Assembly: GCA_036522835.1 (NCBI GenBank)
Contig: DATDFB010000228.1
Span: 1-64,000 of the forward strand
DNA length: 64,000 bases
Direction of reading: 5' to 3'
From: DATDFB01 sp036522835
Lineage (GTDB): Bacteria > Acidobacteriota > Thermoanaerobaculia > Gp7-AA8
Within the stretch, counting starts at the first letter, position 1. Every line of letters begins with the position of its first letter. Shown in pieces: positions 1-7,824 of this stretch. The position numbers and the translations under genes are program-made. The notes below the pieces were generated by a model. The model searched no databases and was not told the DNA's origin. It was given only the letters and a program-made list of their open reading frames with translations.

Positions 1-2
1 TC

Positions 3-173
3 ATCAGCGGCCTCGCGGTCGGCCTCGTGCTGAGCAGCCTCGCCGCGATGGGCTCGGACGTCGCCCGCGCGCACTTTTTCGAGATCGTGATCCCGGGCAC
101 GATCGTCGGCGCCATCGCCGGCTTCGCCAGCCAGCGCTTCGGCGCGGCGCGCTCGTACAATTCCGCGACATGA
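3..173 (+). CDS. C-terminus of a membrane protein (5' end outside window)
   Basis: An open frame runs in from the left edge and ends at TGA 171-173. The 56 visible residues contain two hydrophobic stretches (starting ISGLAVGLVLSSLAA and, further on, IVIPGTIVGAIAGF) separated by a short charged loop, so this is the tail of an integral membrane protein. The stop overlaps the next start as ATGA, suggesting co-translation with the DUF5655 gene. The family cannot be named from this fragment. Confidence 0.6.
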   Translation: MSGLAVGLVLSSLAAMGSDVARAHFFEIVIPGTIVGAIAGFASQRFGAARSYNSAT

Positions 174-616
174 CGAAGAAGAAGGCCCAGTACTACGACA
201 TGCATCCCGGCCTGCTCCGCATGGGGATGGGCCGGGATACGAACGTCGACGAATATCTCGCCGAGGCGGAGCGGTACGTGGAGGCGATGTTCGGCGGGAA
301 GAAGGCCGCGCTGCGCCCGATCTACGACGCGCTGTACGACCTGGCCCGCTCCTACCCCGGCGCGAAGATCGCGCCGGGCAAGACGATCGTGCCGATCTAC
401 CGCACGCACGTCGTAGCGCAGATCAAGCCGACGACGAATACGCGCATCGACTTCGGTTTCGCTTTGAAAGACACGCCGGCGACGGGCCGCCTCATCGACA
501 CCGGCGGCCTCGCGAAGAAGGACCGCATCACGCACCGCATCGAGCTCAAATCCGTCGAGGACATCGACGACGAGGTGCGCGCGTGGCTCGAGAAGGCGTG
601 GGAGCTGGACGCCTAG
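170..616 (+). CDS. DUF5655 domain protein
   Basis: 148-residue cytoplasmic protein. The C-terminal two thirds has the DUF5655 pattern: a basic-proline segment (APGKTIVPIYR), a strand pair ending in IDFGFAL, and the closing signature with RITHRIEL followed by an acidic DDEVRAWLEKAWELDA helix. The family is often found alone or next to DUF4287, and no biochemical function is established. The start codon ATG overlaps the upstream membrane-protein stop (ATGA). It converges with lptE and the two reading frames overlap by 4 nt at their stop codons. Confidence 0.75.
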   Translation: MTKKKAQYYDMHPGLLRMGMGRDTNVDEYLAEAERYVEAMFGGKKAALRPIYDALYDLARSYPGAKIAPGKTIVPIYRTHVVAQIKPTTNTRIDFGFALKDTPATGRLIDTGGLAKKDRITHRIELKSVEDIDDEVRAWLEKAWELDA

Positions 617-1128
617 AAGCCTTCCAGCAGGTTCGCCACCAGCGATTCCGCGAAGCGCACCGCGATCTCGCGGATGGCGCGCGTCTCCTGGTCGAACGTG
701 TCGCCGGTCGTGACGTCGACCTGGTAGTTCTCGGTGAAGCGGTACTGGTCGTTCTTCCAGATCACGGCGTCGTTGTTGCGGTGGTCGATGAGCTCGATCT
801 TCGCGGTGATGGAGATCTGGTATTGCGTGGCGATGCCCTGCGCGTTGAAGCCGATGGGGTTGATGCCGAAGCTGTCGATGGAGCCGCGCAGGATGGCGTC
901 GGCGTCGTTCGGCTGGGTGACGAGGCGCAGCCGGCCGCGCGACACGAACTCGTCCGCGACGGCCTGCGTCACGCGCTGCTCCAGCTCCACGCGCGTGGTG
1001 CGGTTGACGAAGGCCGGCACCTCGATGGTGTGGATCGTCGCCGGCAGGAAGTTGCCTTTGCCGACCAGGTTGTATCCGCATCCGGCGAGCAGCGAGCAGC
1101 AGGCAGCGAGCAGGAGAAGCTTCTTCAT
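613..1128 (-). CDS. lptE: LPS-assembly lipoprotein LptE
   Basis: 171-residue lipoprotein. Residues 1-17 form a lipoprotein signal ending in lipobox LLAGC with Cys17, followed by the GYNLVGKGNFLP start typical of LptE/RlpB. Family role: LptE plugs the LptD barrel and helps deliver lipopolysaccharide to the outer leaflet. The body shows the expected alternation (TRVELEQRVTQAVADEF, then DADAILRGSI). ATG 1128 overlaps the leuS stop as ATGA; leuS-lptE adjacency is conserved in many Gram-negatives. An upstream in-frame start at 1197 would lie inside leuS and remove the signal peptide from the N-terminus, so I rejected it. Confidence 0.88.
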   Translation of the reverse strand: MKKLLLLAACCSLLAGCGYNLVGKGNFLPATIHTIEVPAFVNRTTRVELEQRVTQAVADEFVSRGRLRLVTQPNDADAILRGSIDSFGINPIGFNAQGIATQYQISITAKIELIDHRNNDAVIWKNDQYRFTENYQVDVTTGDTFDQETRAIREIAVRFAESLVANLLEGF

Positions 1129-3665
1129 TTCACCACCACGTTGACCAGTTTGCCCGGCACGTAAATCGTCTTCACGATCTGCTTCCCTTCCGTCCACGCG
1201 CGCACGCGCTCGTTCGCGCGCACGGCCTCCAGCACCACCGCCTCGACGGGCGGATTCGGCACCTCGACCTGCCCGCGCAGCTTGCCGTTCACCTGCACGG
1301 CGATCGTCACCGTCTCTTCCTGCATCAGCGCCGGATCCGCCTCAGGCCAGCGCGACGTCAGGACCATCTCCTCGTGGCCGAGGAGCTCCCACAGCTCCTC
1401 CGTGACGTGCGGCGCGAACGGATGCAGCAGCTGCAGCAGCGCCTCGTACGCCTCGCGCACGCGCGCGTCGCCCGCCGCCTCCGGCAGCACCTCGCCGATG
1501 GTGTTGGAGAGCTCCATCAGCCCCGAGATCGCCGTATTGAACTCGAACTTTTCGATGCGCCGCGTGATGGCGTCGATCGTCTGATGCATCTTGCGCACGA
1601 CGCGGCCGACGTCAGCATTCCCGATCGCTGATCGCTGATCGCTGATCGCCTCCCCTTGGTGCCACACGCGGGAGAGAAACCGATACGCCCCGATCACGCC
1701 CTCGTCCGACCACGCCGCTTCCTTTTCCGGCGGCGCGATGAAGAGGGTGTACACGCGCTCTGTGTCCGCGCCGTAGCGCTCGATCAGGTCGTCCGGCGGC
1801 ACGACGTTGAAGCGCGACTTCGACATCTTCCCCACTTCCGGGATGAGCGGGATCATCGAGCCCTGCTTGAACGGCGTGCCGTCGCGCCACTCCACCTCGT
1901 TCAGCGGCACCCAGGCCATGTTCTCCGAGGGATCGCGGTAGCCCTCTTTCGTGATCACGCCCTGGTTGAAGAGCCGCGCGAACGGTTCCTCGAACGCGAC
2001 GAGCTTCATGTCGTACAGCGTGCGCGTGATGAAGCGCGCATAGAGCAGATGGAGGATGGCGTGCTCGATGCCGCCGATGTACTGGTCGACCGGCAGCCAG
2101 CGATTGACCAGGTTCGAGTCGAAGATCTTGCCGCCGTCGTGCGCGGAGATGAAGCGCGCGAAGTACCAGGACGAGTCGACGAACGTGTCCATCGTGTCGG
2201 TCTCGCGCCGCGCTGCACCGCCGCACTGCGGACACGTCGTGTTCACGAAGCGCTTGTCCTTCGCGAGCGGATTGCCTTCCCGCCCCGTGAACGGCACGTC
2301 GAGCGGCAGCTCCACCGGCAGCTGGTCTTCCGGCACCGGCACGATGCCATCCGTCTCGCAATAGATCATCGGGATCGGCGTGCCCCAGTAGCGCTGCCGG
2401 GAGATGAGCCAGTCGCGCAGCCGGTAGCGGATCGTCCCCTTCCCGATGTTGCGCCGCTCGATCTCCTGGATGATCGTCTCGATGGCTTGCGGCACGGGGA
2501 GGCCGTCGATGAGGCCGGAGTTCGCGGCGATGCCGTTCTCGTCCTTGAACGTGAACGGCAGCTCCGGCTCCGAGCCGTCCTTCGGCCGGATCACGGGGCG
2601 GATGGGCAGGCCGTACTGCTTCGCGAACTCGAAGTCGCGCTCGTCGTGTGCGGGCACCGACATGATCGCGCCCGTGCCGTACTGCATCAGGACGAAGTTG
2701 CCGAGCCAGATGGGGATCTCTTCGTTCGTGAACGGATTGATCGCGCTCTTGCCGGTGAAGCGCCCTTCCTTCCCCGCCTCCTGCCGCTCGACGTTCGTCT
2801 GGTTGCGCACGGACTCGATCCACTGCTCGATCGCCTCGCGCTCGGGATGATCGGCGATGAGCGCCGGCACGTCGGGATGCTCCGGCGCGAGCACCATGAA
2901 TGTCGCGCCGAAGATCGTGTCGGGACGGGTGGTGAAGATGCGGACCGGCTTGCCGAGCGACGGCACCGGGAAGTCGACGTCGGCGCCGAGGGAGCGGCCG
3001 ATCCAGTTGCGCTGCATCGTCTTGACCTTCTCGGGCCAGTGCTCGAGCGTGTCGAGGCCGGCGTCGAGGCGGTCGGCGTATTCGGTGATCTTGAAGAACC
3101 ACTGCTCGAGCTCGCGCTGCACGACGGCCGATCCGCAGCGCTCACAGCGCCCGTCGAGGACCTGCTCGTTCGCCAGCACGGTCTGGTCGGTGGGGCACCA
3201 GTTCACGGGCGCCTTGCCGCGGTACGCCAGGCCGCGTTTGTAGAGCTGCAAGAAAAGCCACTGGTTCCAGCGGTAGTACTCGGGCTCGCACGAGGCGAGC
3301 TCCTTCGACCAGTCGTAGAGGATGCCCCAGCGCTCGAACTGCGCCTTCATCCGGCCGATGTTGCCGAGGGTCCACTCACGCGGGTGCGTGCCGCGCTTGA
3401 TGGCGGCGTTCTCGGCGGGGAGGCCGAAGGCGTCCCATCCCATGGGGTTGAGGGCCATGCGGCCGCGCATGCGGAACGCGCGATAGATCGCGTCGCCGAG
3501 GATGTAGTTGCGGCCGTGGCCGACGTGGAGGTCGCCCGACGGATAGGGAAACATGTTGAGCATGTAGAACTTCTCGCCGGGCGCGCGCACGTCGACCTCG
3601 GCGACGCGCGCCTCCGCCCAGCGCCGCTGCCACTTCTGTTCGATTTCGGAGGGGGTGTAAGGCAT
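1125..3665 (-). CDS. leuS: leucyl-tRNA synthetase
   Basis: 846-residue class I aminoacyl-tRNA synthetase charging tRNA-Leu. Visible: the HIGH motif (HVGHGRNY) near residue 45, zinc-ribbon cysteines (WCPTDQ, CERCG), the editing CP1 domain, KMSKS (VGKMSKSRFNVV), and a C-terminal anticodon-binding domain ending in LVNVVVK. I chose ATG 3665 (MPYTPSEIE) because it matches family N-termini and lies 8 nt after a TATACT box; the frame stays open upstream only through a tandem repeat array giving a meaningless Ser/Ala/Thr-rich extension. Four 7-bp repeats inside the gene add a small low-complexity stretch (AISDQRSAIG) between catalytic core and anticodon domain. Confidence 0.97.
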   Translation of the reverse strand: MPYTPSEIEQKWQRRWAEARVAEVDVRAPGEKFYMLNMFPYPSGDLHVGHGRNYILGDAIYRAFRMRGRMALNPMGWDAFGLPAENAAIKRGTHPREWTLGNIGRMKAQFERWGILYDWSKELASCEPEYYRWNQWLFLQLYKRGLAYRGKAPVNWCPTDQTVLANEQVLDGRCERCGSAVVQRELEQWFFKITEYADRLDAGLDTLEHWPEKVKTMQRNWIGRSLGADVDFPVPSLGKPVRIFTTRPDTIFGATFMVLAPEHPDVPALIADHPEREAIEQWIESVRNQTNVERQEAGKEGRFTGKSAINPFTNEEIPIWLGNFVLMQYGTGAIMSVPAHDERDFEFAKQYGLPIRPVIRPKDGSEPELPFTFKDENGIAANSGLIDGLPVPQAIETIIQEIERRNIGKGTIRYRLRDWLISRQRYWGTPIPMIYCETDGIVPVPEDQLPVELPLDVPFTGREGNPLAKDKRFVNTTCPQCGGAARRETDTMDTFVDSSWYFARFISAHDGGKIFDSNLVNRWLPVDQYIGGIEHAILHLLYARFITRTLYDMKLVAFEEPFARLFNQGVITKEGYRDPSENMAWVPLNEVEWRDGTPFKQGSMIPLIPEVGKMSKSRFNVVPPDDLIERYGADTERVYTLFIAPPEKEAAWSDEGVIGAYRFLSRVWHQGEAISDQRSAIGNADVGRVVRKMHQTIDAITRRIEKFEFNTAISGLMELSNTIGEVLPEAAGDARVREAYEALLQLLHPFAPHVTEELWELLGHEEMVLTSRWPEADPALMQEETVTIAVQVNGKLRGQVEVPNPPVEAVVLEAVRANERVRAWTEGKQIVKTIYVPGKLVNVVVK
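1623..1650. repeat. four tandem 7-bp repeats inside leuS
   Basis: GATCGCT is repeated three times, followed by a GATCGCC variant (AGCGATC heptamers on the coding strand). The stretch encodes the residues AISDQRSAIG in a linker of LeuRS. The unit length equals that of the other tandem-heptamer elements in the window, but there is no complementary arm here. Confidence 0.8.
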
Positions 3666-3673
3666 GGCCGCGC

Positions 3674-3679
3674 AGTATA
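3674..3679 (-). promoter_or_regulatory. -10 box for leuS, leaderless geometry
   Basis: TATACT on the minus strand lies 8 nt before the leuS ATG (3665). No Shine-Dalgarno sequence is present between them, so the transcript would begin at or next to the start codon. Confidence 0.5.
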
Positions 3680-3680
3680 A

Positions 3681-3735
3681 GTGCTGTGTGCTGGGTGCTG
3701 AGTGCTGGGGTGGAGCTACACAGAACTCAGCACTC
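3681..3735. repeat. tandem-heptamer foldback element
   Basis: Four consecutive heptamers GTGCTGT, GTGCTGG, GTGCTGA, GTGCTGG (3681-3708) are followed after a short spacer by a partly complementary arm containing ACTCAGCAC (about 3721-3735). The element sits upstream of leuS, between its -10 box and the 21-bp array. Confidence 0.7.
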
Positions 3736-3738
3736 GGC

Positions 3739-3948
3739 ATCGATGCCGTCGCCGACGAGGTCGATGCCGTCGCCGATGGGGTCGATGCCGTCGCCGACGG
3801 GGTCGATGCCGTCGCCGACGAGGTCGATGCCGTCGCCGACGAGGTCGATGCCGTCGCCGACGGGGTCGATGCCGTCGCCGACGGGGTCGATGCCATCGCC
3901 GACGGGGTCGATGCCGTCGCCGACGAGGTCGACGCCGTCGCCGACGGC
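3739..3948. repeat. tandem array of ten 21-bp units
   Basis: Ten contiguous copies of a 21-bp unit, consensus GTCGATGCCGTCGCCGAC plus GGG or GAG. Copies differ mainly in the 20th base and a few single substitutions; the first and last copies are the most diverged. Because 21 is a multiple of 3 and the unit lacks stop codons in several frames, spurious open frames cross it on both strands. It fills the space between the dtd stop codon (3951) and the leuS promoter, ending 2 nt from the dtd stop. Confidence 0.95.
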
Positions 3949-3950
3949 AT

Positions 3951-4397
3951 TCACGGCGTCATCGACTCGTAAACAAATGTCACGGGGCCATCGTTCTCGA
4001 GACTGACGATCATCATCTCTCTGAATCGTCCGGTCGCAACTCGGATCCCGCTCGCCCCGAGCTCCGCGGCGAAGAGCTCAAAGAGCTCCCGGGCGCGATT
4101 CGGCTCCTCGGCGTTGTCGAAGCTCGGGCGGCGGCCCTTGGCGATCGAGCCGGCGAGCGTGAACTGCGAGACGGCCAGGATCGCGCCGCCGACCTCGCCG
4201 ACGTCGCGGTTCATCTTGCCGGCGTCGTCGCTGAAGATGCGCAGCTCGCGGATTTTGCGCGCGGCGTCGCGCATGGCCTGCTCGCCGTCCCCCTTCTCTA
4301 CAGCGGCTAGAACGAGGAGACCGGCGGCGATCTCGGAGACGAGCTCTCCCCCGACGGAGACCGATGCGCGGCGGACGCGCTGGATCACGCACCTCAT
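3951..4397 (-). CDS. dtd: D-aminoacyl-tRNA deacylase
   Basis: 148-residue DTD, which removes D-amino acids mischarged on tRNA (cytosolic proofreading). Matches: N-terminal MRCVIQRVRRASVSVGGE, the SQFTLAG motif near residue 80 and the cross-subunit Gly-cisPro motif GPVTF near the C-terminus. Length is normal for the family. ATG 4397 overlaps the upstream membrane-protein stop as ATGA, so the two are translationally coupled; the stop codon lies 2 nt from the 21-bp repeat array, with leuS downstream on the same strand. A tRNA quality-control enzyme next to a tRNA synthetase is functionally coherent. Confidence 0.93.
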   Translation of the reverse strand: MRCVIQRVRRASVSVGGELVSEIAAGLLVLAAVEKGDGEQAMRDAARKIRELRIFSDDAGKMNRDVGEVGGAILAVSQFTLAGSIAKGRRPSFDNAEEPNRARELFELFAAELGASGIRVATGRFREMMIVSLENDGPVTFVYESMTP

Positions 4398-4924
4398 CGG
4401 AATCGCCGCGCGAGCGCCAGGAGAAGCGCCGGAATCAGCAGGAGGAGACATGCCCATTTCAGATGGGAGAAGACGCTGGCCACGACGGCCAGCCCGGCCG
4501 GCACCGCGTGGCACGACTGGTAGCAGAGCACGAGCGTGATGAACGAGATGTTCTCGCAGTAGTCGAAGAACGCCGCGGCGTACGGGACGAGGACGAGCCC
4601 GTGCCATCCCTTCGGCCGCAGGCGGACGATGACGACGGCGAAGAAGAGGCCGTAGATCGCCGGATAGAGAAGATCGAGCGCCGTCTCCTGCCGCAGATAC
4701 TGCTCGAGCCGCTGGTGGGCGTCGAAGTTTCGCAGGATGCGCGCGATGTCGTCGGGATTGACGCCGTATTTGTGCCCGTCGAAGGTGCTCTCCGGATAGC
4801 CGATGCCGAAGAACTGGAAGAGCACGGTGAAGACGATGACGTAGATGAGGAGCACCCAGAAGCCGTTCCAGGTGGCGATCCGCTCGGTCTTCCTCCACAG
4901 CGAGTCAATCATGCCCGTCATCAT
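4394..4924 (-). CDS. membrane protein of unknown function
   Basis: About 176 residues with four to five predicted membrane segments (for example FWVLLIYVIVFTVLFQFF, LDLLYPAIYGLFFAVVIV, ISFITLVLCY and the C-terminal CLLLLIPALLLALA). A soluble loop after the first segment contains YPESTFDGHKYGVNPDD. I do not recognise the family. Possible starts at 4924, 4921 and 4912 are in one frame (MMTGMIDSL); none has a clear Shine-Dalgarno sequence. A longer frame to 5263 runs antisense through ssb and is not used. Coupled by ATGA overlap to dtd. Confidence 0.7.
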   Translation of the reverse strand: MMTGMIDSLWRKTERIATWNGFWVLLIYVIVFTVLFQFFGIGYPESTFDGHKYGVNPDDIARILRNFDAHQRLEQYLRQETALDLLYPAIYGLFFAVVIVRLRPKGWHGLVLVPYAAAFFDYCENISFITLVLCYQSCHAVPAGLAVVASVFSHLKWACLLLLIPALLLALARRFR

Positions 4925-4969
4925 CGCTCTACCACGGGTAGAAACCGAACGCCCGCACCTCGGATCGCA

Positions 4970-4975
4970 TACAAT
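4970..4975 (+). promoter_or_regulatory. possible -10 box for ssb
   Basis: TACAAT precedes ssb by about 80 nt; no convincing -35 is visible. Unlike many genes here, ssb has a leader and a Shine-Dalgarno sequence (CAGGGAG, 5044-5050). Confidence 0.3.
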
Positions 4976-5057
4976 TCCGCCACCCACACAGGCTGCGCCC
5001 GTGTCGCGCCGGCCCATCGTCCGGCGCCGGATCTCAACAACAACAGGGAGAGCATCA

Positions 5058-5492
5058 ATGGTCAACAAAGTCATCTTGATCGGGCGTCTCGGCAAGGACC
5101 CGGAGCTCCGCTCGACCGCCGGCGGGCAGACGGTGGCCCGCTTCAGCCTCGCCACGGACGAGAAGTTCACCGACCGCAACGGCGAGAAGCAGGAGCGCAC
5201 CGAGTGGCACAACATCGTCGTCTGGGGAAAGCTCGCCGAGATCTGCGGGCAGTACCTCCGCAAAGGAAAGCTCGTCTACATCGACGGCTCGATCCGCAGC
5301 GATAGCTGGGACGACAAGGAGACCGGCCAGAAGAAGTACAAGACCGAGATCGTCGCCCAGAACATGAAAATGCTCGACCGCAAGGGCGACAGCGAGGAAG
5401 GCTCCTACTCCGGCAGCGGCAGCTACGCCGGCGCCCGCAAAGGCACCGCGCCCGCGCAGGAGATCGAGGACGACGACGAGGTGCCGTTTTAG
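5058..5492 (+). CDS. ssb: single-stranded DNA-binding protein
   Basis: 144-residue SSB. The OB-fold occupies residues 1-105 (MVNKVILIGRLGKDPELR, TEWHNIVVWGKLAE, GKLVYIDGSIR), followed by a Gly/Ser linker and the acidic C-terminal tail DDDEVPF that recruits replication and repair proteins. ATG 5058 follows a purine-rich Shine-Dalgarno sequence (CAGGGAG) by 7 nt. The gene stands alone and is followed by a GC-rich foldback element. Confidence 0.95.
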   Translation: MVNKVILIGRLGKDPELRSTAGGQTVARFSLATDEKFTDRNGEKQERTEWHNIVVWGKLAEICGQYLRKGKLVYIDGSIRSDSWDDKETGQKKYKTEIVAQNMKMLDRKGDSEEGSYSGSGSYAGARKGTAPAQEIEDDDEVPF

Positions 5493-5495
5493 GTC

Positions 5496-5558
5496 GCGGG
5501 GCGCAGGGCGCGGGGCGCAGACTGAATCCTCACCTGCCCCCTGCCCCTTGCGCCCTGC
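5496..5558. repeat. GC-rich foldback element after ssb
   Basis: Left arm GCGGGGCGCAGGGCG with near repeats (5496-5520) and a complementary right arm rich in CTGCCCC and GCGCCCTGC (5532-5558). It lies between ssb and trhA and could act as a terminator. A related element lies at 44795-44865. Confidence 0.65.
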
Positions 5559-5564
5559 TATCTT
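5559..5564 (+). promoter_or_regulatory. -10 box for trhA, leaderless geometry
   Basis: TATCTT ends 6 nt before the ATG at 5571; no Shine-Dalgarno sequence is possible in the gap. It overlaps the edge of the foldback element. Confidence 0.4.
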
Positions 5565-5570
5565 CCACGC

Positions 5571-6194
5571 ATGTACCGCGGCGAGCGCTTCAACGCCATC
5601 ACCCACGTCGTCGGCTCCGTTTTGGCGCTGGTGGGCGGCGCGGTGGCGATCACGCTCGCGGCGCAGCGCGGCGGGGCCTCGAAGATCGCCGCCGTGGCCG
5701 TCTACGCGGCGATGCTTTTCCTCCTCTATCTGAGCTCGACGCTCTACCACTCGCTGCGCGGGCGGCCGAAGCAGCTCTTTCACGTCTTCGACCACTGCGC
5801 GATCTACCTCCTCATCGCCGGCACCTACACGCCGCTGACGATCGTCACCTTGGGCGGGGCCTGGGGGTGGTGGCTCTTCGGCATCGTCTGGACCCTGGCC
5901 ATCCTCGGCGTGCTCAAGGACGTCCTGCTGCGCGACCGCTACCGCGCCGTCTCGATCGTGCTCTACGCCCTGATGGGATGGCTGATCATCGTCGCCTCGC
6001 AGCCGCTCTCGCGAGCCATGCCGAGGCCGGGCATCATGCTCCTCGTCGCCGGCGGCGTCGTCTACACGATCGGCATCGCCTTCTTCGCCCTGTCGAACCG
6101 CGTGGCCCACATGCACGGCGTGTGGCACCTCTTCGTCATCGGCGGGAGCATCTTTCACTACGTCGCCGTAGTGCGCTACGTGGCGCTGCGTTAA
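5571..6194 (+). CDS. trhA: hemolysin III / TrhA family membrane protein
   Basis: 207-residue seven-helix membrane protein of the PAQR/hemolysin III superfamily. Family landmarks are intact: E-x-x-N-x-x-THVVG at the N-terminus, SSTLYHS near residue 60, HVFDHCAIYLLIAGTYTP near 75, and the C-terminal HGVWHLFVIGGSIFHY metal-ligand helix. Despite the family name, the bacterial proteins are implicated in membrane energetics and lipid homeostasis rather than lysis. It appears leaderless. The end overlaps the convergent dinB gene by 4 nt. Confidence 0.9.
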   Translation: MYRGERFNAITHVVGSVLALVGGAVAITLAAQRGGASKIAAVAVYAAMLFLLYLSSTLYHSLRGRPKQLFHVFDHCAIYLLIAGTYTPLTIVTLGGAWGWWLFGIVWTLAILGVLKDVLLRDRYRAVSIVLYALMGWLIIVASQPLSRAMPRPGIMLLVAGGVVYTIGIAFFALSNRVAHMHGVWHLFVIGGSIFHYVAVVRYVALR

Positions 6195-6706
6195 ACGACG
6201 CCGTAGCGCTCGCGCAGAACTCTGAGGTGATGGCGCTCGTGTCCGAGAATGATGTGCGCGATCGCGCGGACTGACACGGAGCTGTTGTTGGCCGTGCCGA
6301 CGGTTTGCCACGCCTGGCCGGAGAATCCGCGAAACAGCGCCAGCGTCGCCGCACGCACGGCTGCGTACGCGGCTGCGATCGAGCGCATTGATCGCTCGTC
6401 GAAGTTCGAGTGGCTCATGTAGTCGTTTTCGTCGAAGCCCGGCAGCGAAGCTTTGTCGCCGCGGGCGATGGCCAAGGCGCGATAGGCGAAGACGAGCTCC
6501 CCGTCGGTAAAGTGCCCGACGACCTGCTTCACGCTCCACTTCTCCGGCGCGTAGCGGTACGCGCCCTTCTCGTCGTCGACGCGCGCCAGGAGCGCTGCCG
6601 TCTCCGCCGCCTGTTTTTCCATCGCTCCGAGGACGTCGTCTTCCGTGACGTTGCCGACGTAGCCGGCGTAGAACGGCGCGTATTCGCTCGGATCGGGCTT
6701 GGCCAT
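6191..6706 (-). CDS. DinB family protein
   Basis: 171-residue four-helix-bundle protein of the DinB/YfiT superfamily. The three metal-binding histidines are visible in VGHFTDGE and in the C-terminal GHERHH. Members include thiol-S-transferases and many proteins of unknown activity. ATG 6706 is preceded by AGGAG at 8 nt and overlaps the nagZ stop as TGATG; an in-frame GTG at 6715 lies too close to that Shine-Dalgarno sequence. Third gene of the mutS-nagZ-dinB operon. Confidence 0.85.
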   Translation of the reverse strand: MAKPDPSEYAPFYAGYVGNVTEDDVLGAMEKQAAETAALLARVDDEKGAYRYAPEKWSVKQVVGHFTDGELVFAYRALAIARGDKASLPGFDENDYMSHSNFDERSMRSIAAAYAAVRAATLALFRGFSGQAWQTVGTANNSSVSVRAIAHIILGHERHHLRVLRERYGVV

Positions 6707-7824
6707 CACGTCCACTCCTCTCTTCCGGTGTGTCCGGTCTTCTGCGGCACGACAGTCTCGTGCCGCGTGCGCGTGCGGTGCATCTCTTCGGTGAAGCGCG
6801 CCGCTTCGCCGCGCACATCGTCGAAGCTGGCCACGGGCGGCGGAGCGGCGGCGCGGATGCGCGCGATGTGCGCGCGATAGCGCTCGCCGTGGGCGATGGC
6901 CTGCTCGAAGCGCGCGCGGAACTCGGCGTTCGTGTCGGCGAGTTGGCGGAGGTGGCGCTTGAGATCGAGCACGCGCTCGACGTGGCTGCAGAAGTTGATG
7001 ACGTCGTTCCCCGCCACGACGGCGCGGTCGGCGATCATCTCGTAGGCGCCGAAGTCAGCGACGGCGTGCATCTCCATGTCGTCGCTCACCGCCAGGCCGT
7101 CGAAGCCGAGCGTGCCGCGCAAGAGCTCCGTCGTGATGCGGCGGCTCATCGTCGCCGGCGTGCCGGGATCGATCCGCGGATATGTGCCGTGGCCGATCAT
7201 CACCGCCCCTGCCTCGCTCGCCAACCGCTTGTACGGCACGAGGTCGCGCGCGAGCAGCTCCTCCTCGGACAACGCAATCGTCGTCGTGCTGTAGTGCGAA
7301 TCGGCGGAGCCCAGGCCGATGCCGGGAAAGTGTTTGAGGCAGGAAGCCGTGCCGGCGGCGTGCAGCCCGCGCATGAACGCGCCGGCGAGCGTGGCCACGC
7401 GCTCGGCGTCGTCGCTGAACGTGCGGCGCTCCAGTCCTTCCGAGGCGATCTCGCCGCGGACATCGACGACCGGCGCGAGGTCGACCTCGATGTCGAGCCA
7501 GCGCAAGGCCATGCCGATGACGCGTCCGCCCCGCGCGGCAAGCGTCTCCGCGTCGGCGCCTTCGTCGAACGCTTGCGCGCTCGGAAGGCCGGGGACGAGC
7601 TTGCGCAGGCGGTCGACGCGGCCGCCCTCCTGGTCGATCACGATCACCGGCGGGCGCTTGGCGATCGACTTGATCTCCGCGATCAGCGCGCGGAGCTGTT
7701 CGGGCGAGACGATGTTGCGGCCGAACAGCACGATCGCGTACGGCGTGACGTCGCCGATGATGCGGCGCTCCAGATCGGTGAGCGCGGGGCCGGTGAGGCC
7801 GATACCGAGCAGTTGCGTTCCCAT
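6706..7824 (-). CDS. nagZ: beta-N-acetylhexosaminidase (GH3)
   Basis: 372-residue GH3 glycosidase of the NagZ type, which removes GlcNAc from anhydromuropeptides in cytoplasmic cell-wall recycling. Visible: IDQEGGRVDRL near residue 67, the flexible catalytic loop KHFPGIGLGSADSH carrying the Asp-His dyad, and the nucleophile motif SDDMEM near 245. There is no signal peptide, agreeing with a cytoplasmic role. A C-terminal extension of about 40 charged residues follows the barrel. ATG 7824 overlaps the mutS stop as TGATG, so expression is coupled to mutS. Confidence 0.92.
   Translation of the reverse strand: MGTQLLGIGLTGPALTDLERRIIGDVTPYAIVLFGRNIVSPEQLRALIAEIKSIAKRPPVIVIDQEGGRVDRLRKLVPGLPSAQAFDEGADAETLAARGGRVIGMALRWLDIEVDLAPVVDVRGEIASEGLERRTFSDDAERVATLAGAFMRGLHAAGTASCLKHFPGIGLGSADSHYSTTTIALSEEELLARDLVPYKRLASEAGAVMIGHGTYPRIDPGTPATMSRRITTELLRGTLGFDGLAVSDDMEMHAVADFGAYEMIADRAVVAGNDVINFCSHVERVLDLKRHLRQLADTNAEFRARFEQAIAHGERYRAHIARIRAAAPPPVASFDDVRGEAARFTEEMHRTRTRHETVVPQKTGHTGREEWT

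Noticed and set aside
1656..3680. Very long plus-strand open frame (674 codons) over leuS
   Set aside because: Antisense to leuS; its sequence is Arg/Val/Asp-rich with no family similarity, typical of open frames opposite GC-rich genes.
3739..3948. CRISPR array
   Set aside because: Units are contiguous with no spacers and no cas genes are present.
3666..3950. 95-codon N-terminal extension of LeuRS
   Set aside because: It translates the tandem array into a Ser/Ala/Thr repeat, while family N-termini and a -10 box support ATG 3665.
3664..3972. Several small open frames on both strands across the 21-bp array
   Set aside because: Caused by a stop-free unit whose length is a multiple of 3; no start context or conservation signal, and they read into neighbouring genes.
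4397..4898. Longer dtd open frame
   Set aside because: The upstream part overlaps the membrane-protein gene in another frame and is Arg-rich; MRCVIQRV is the family start.
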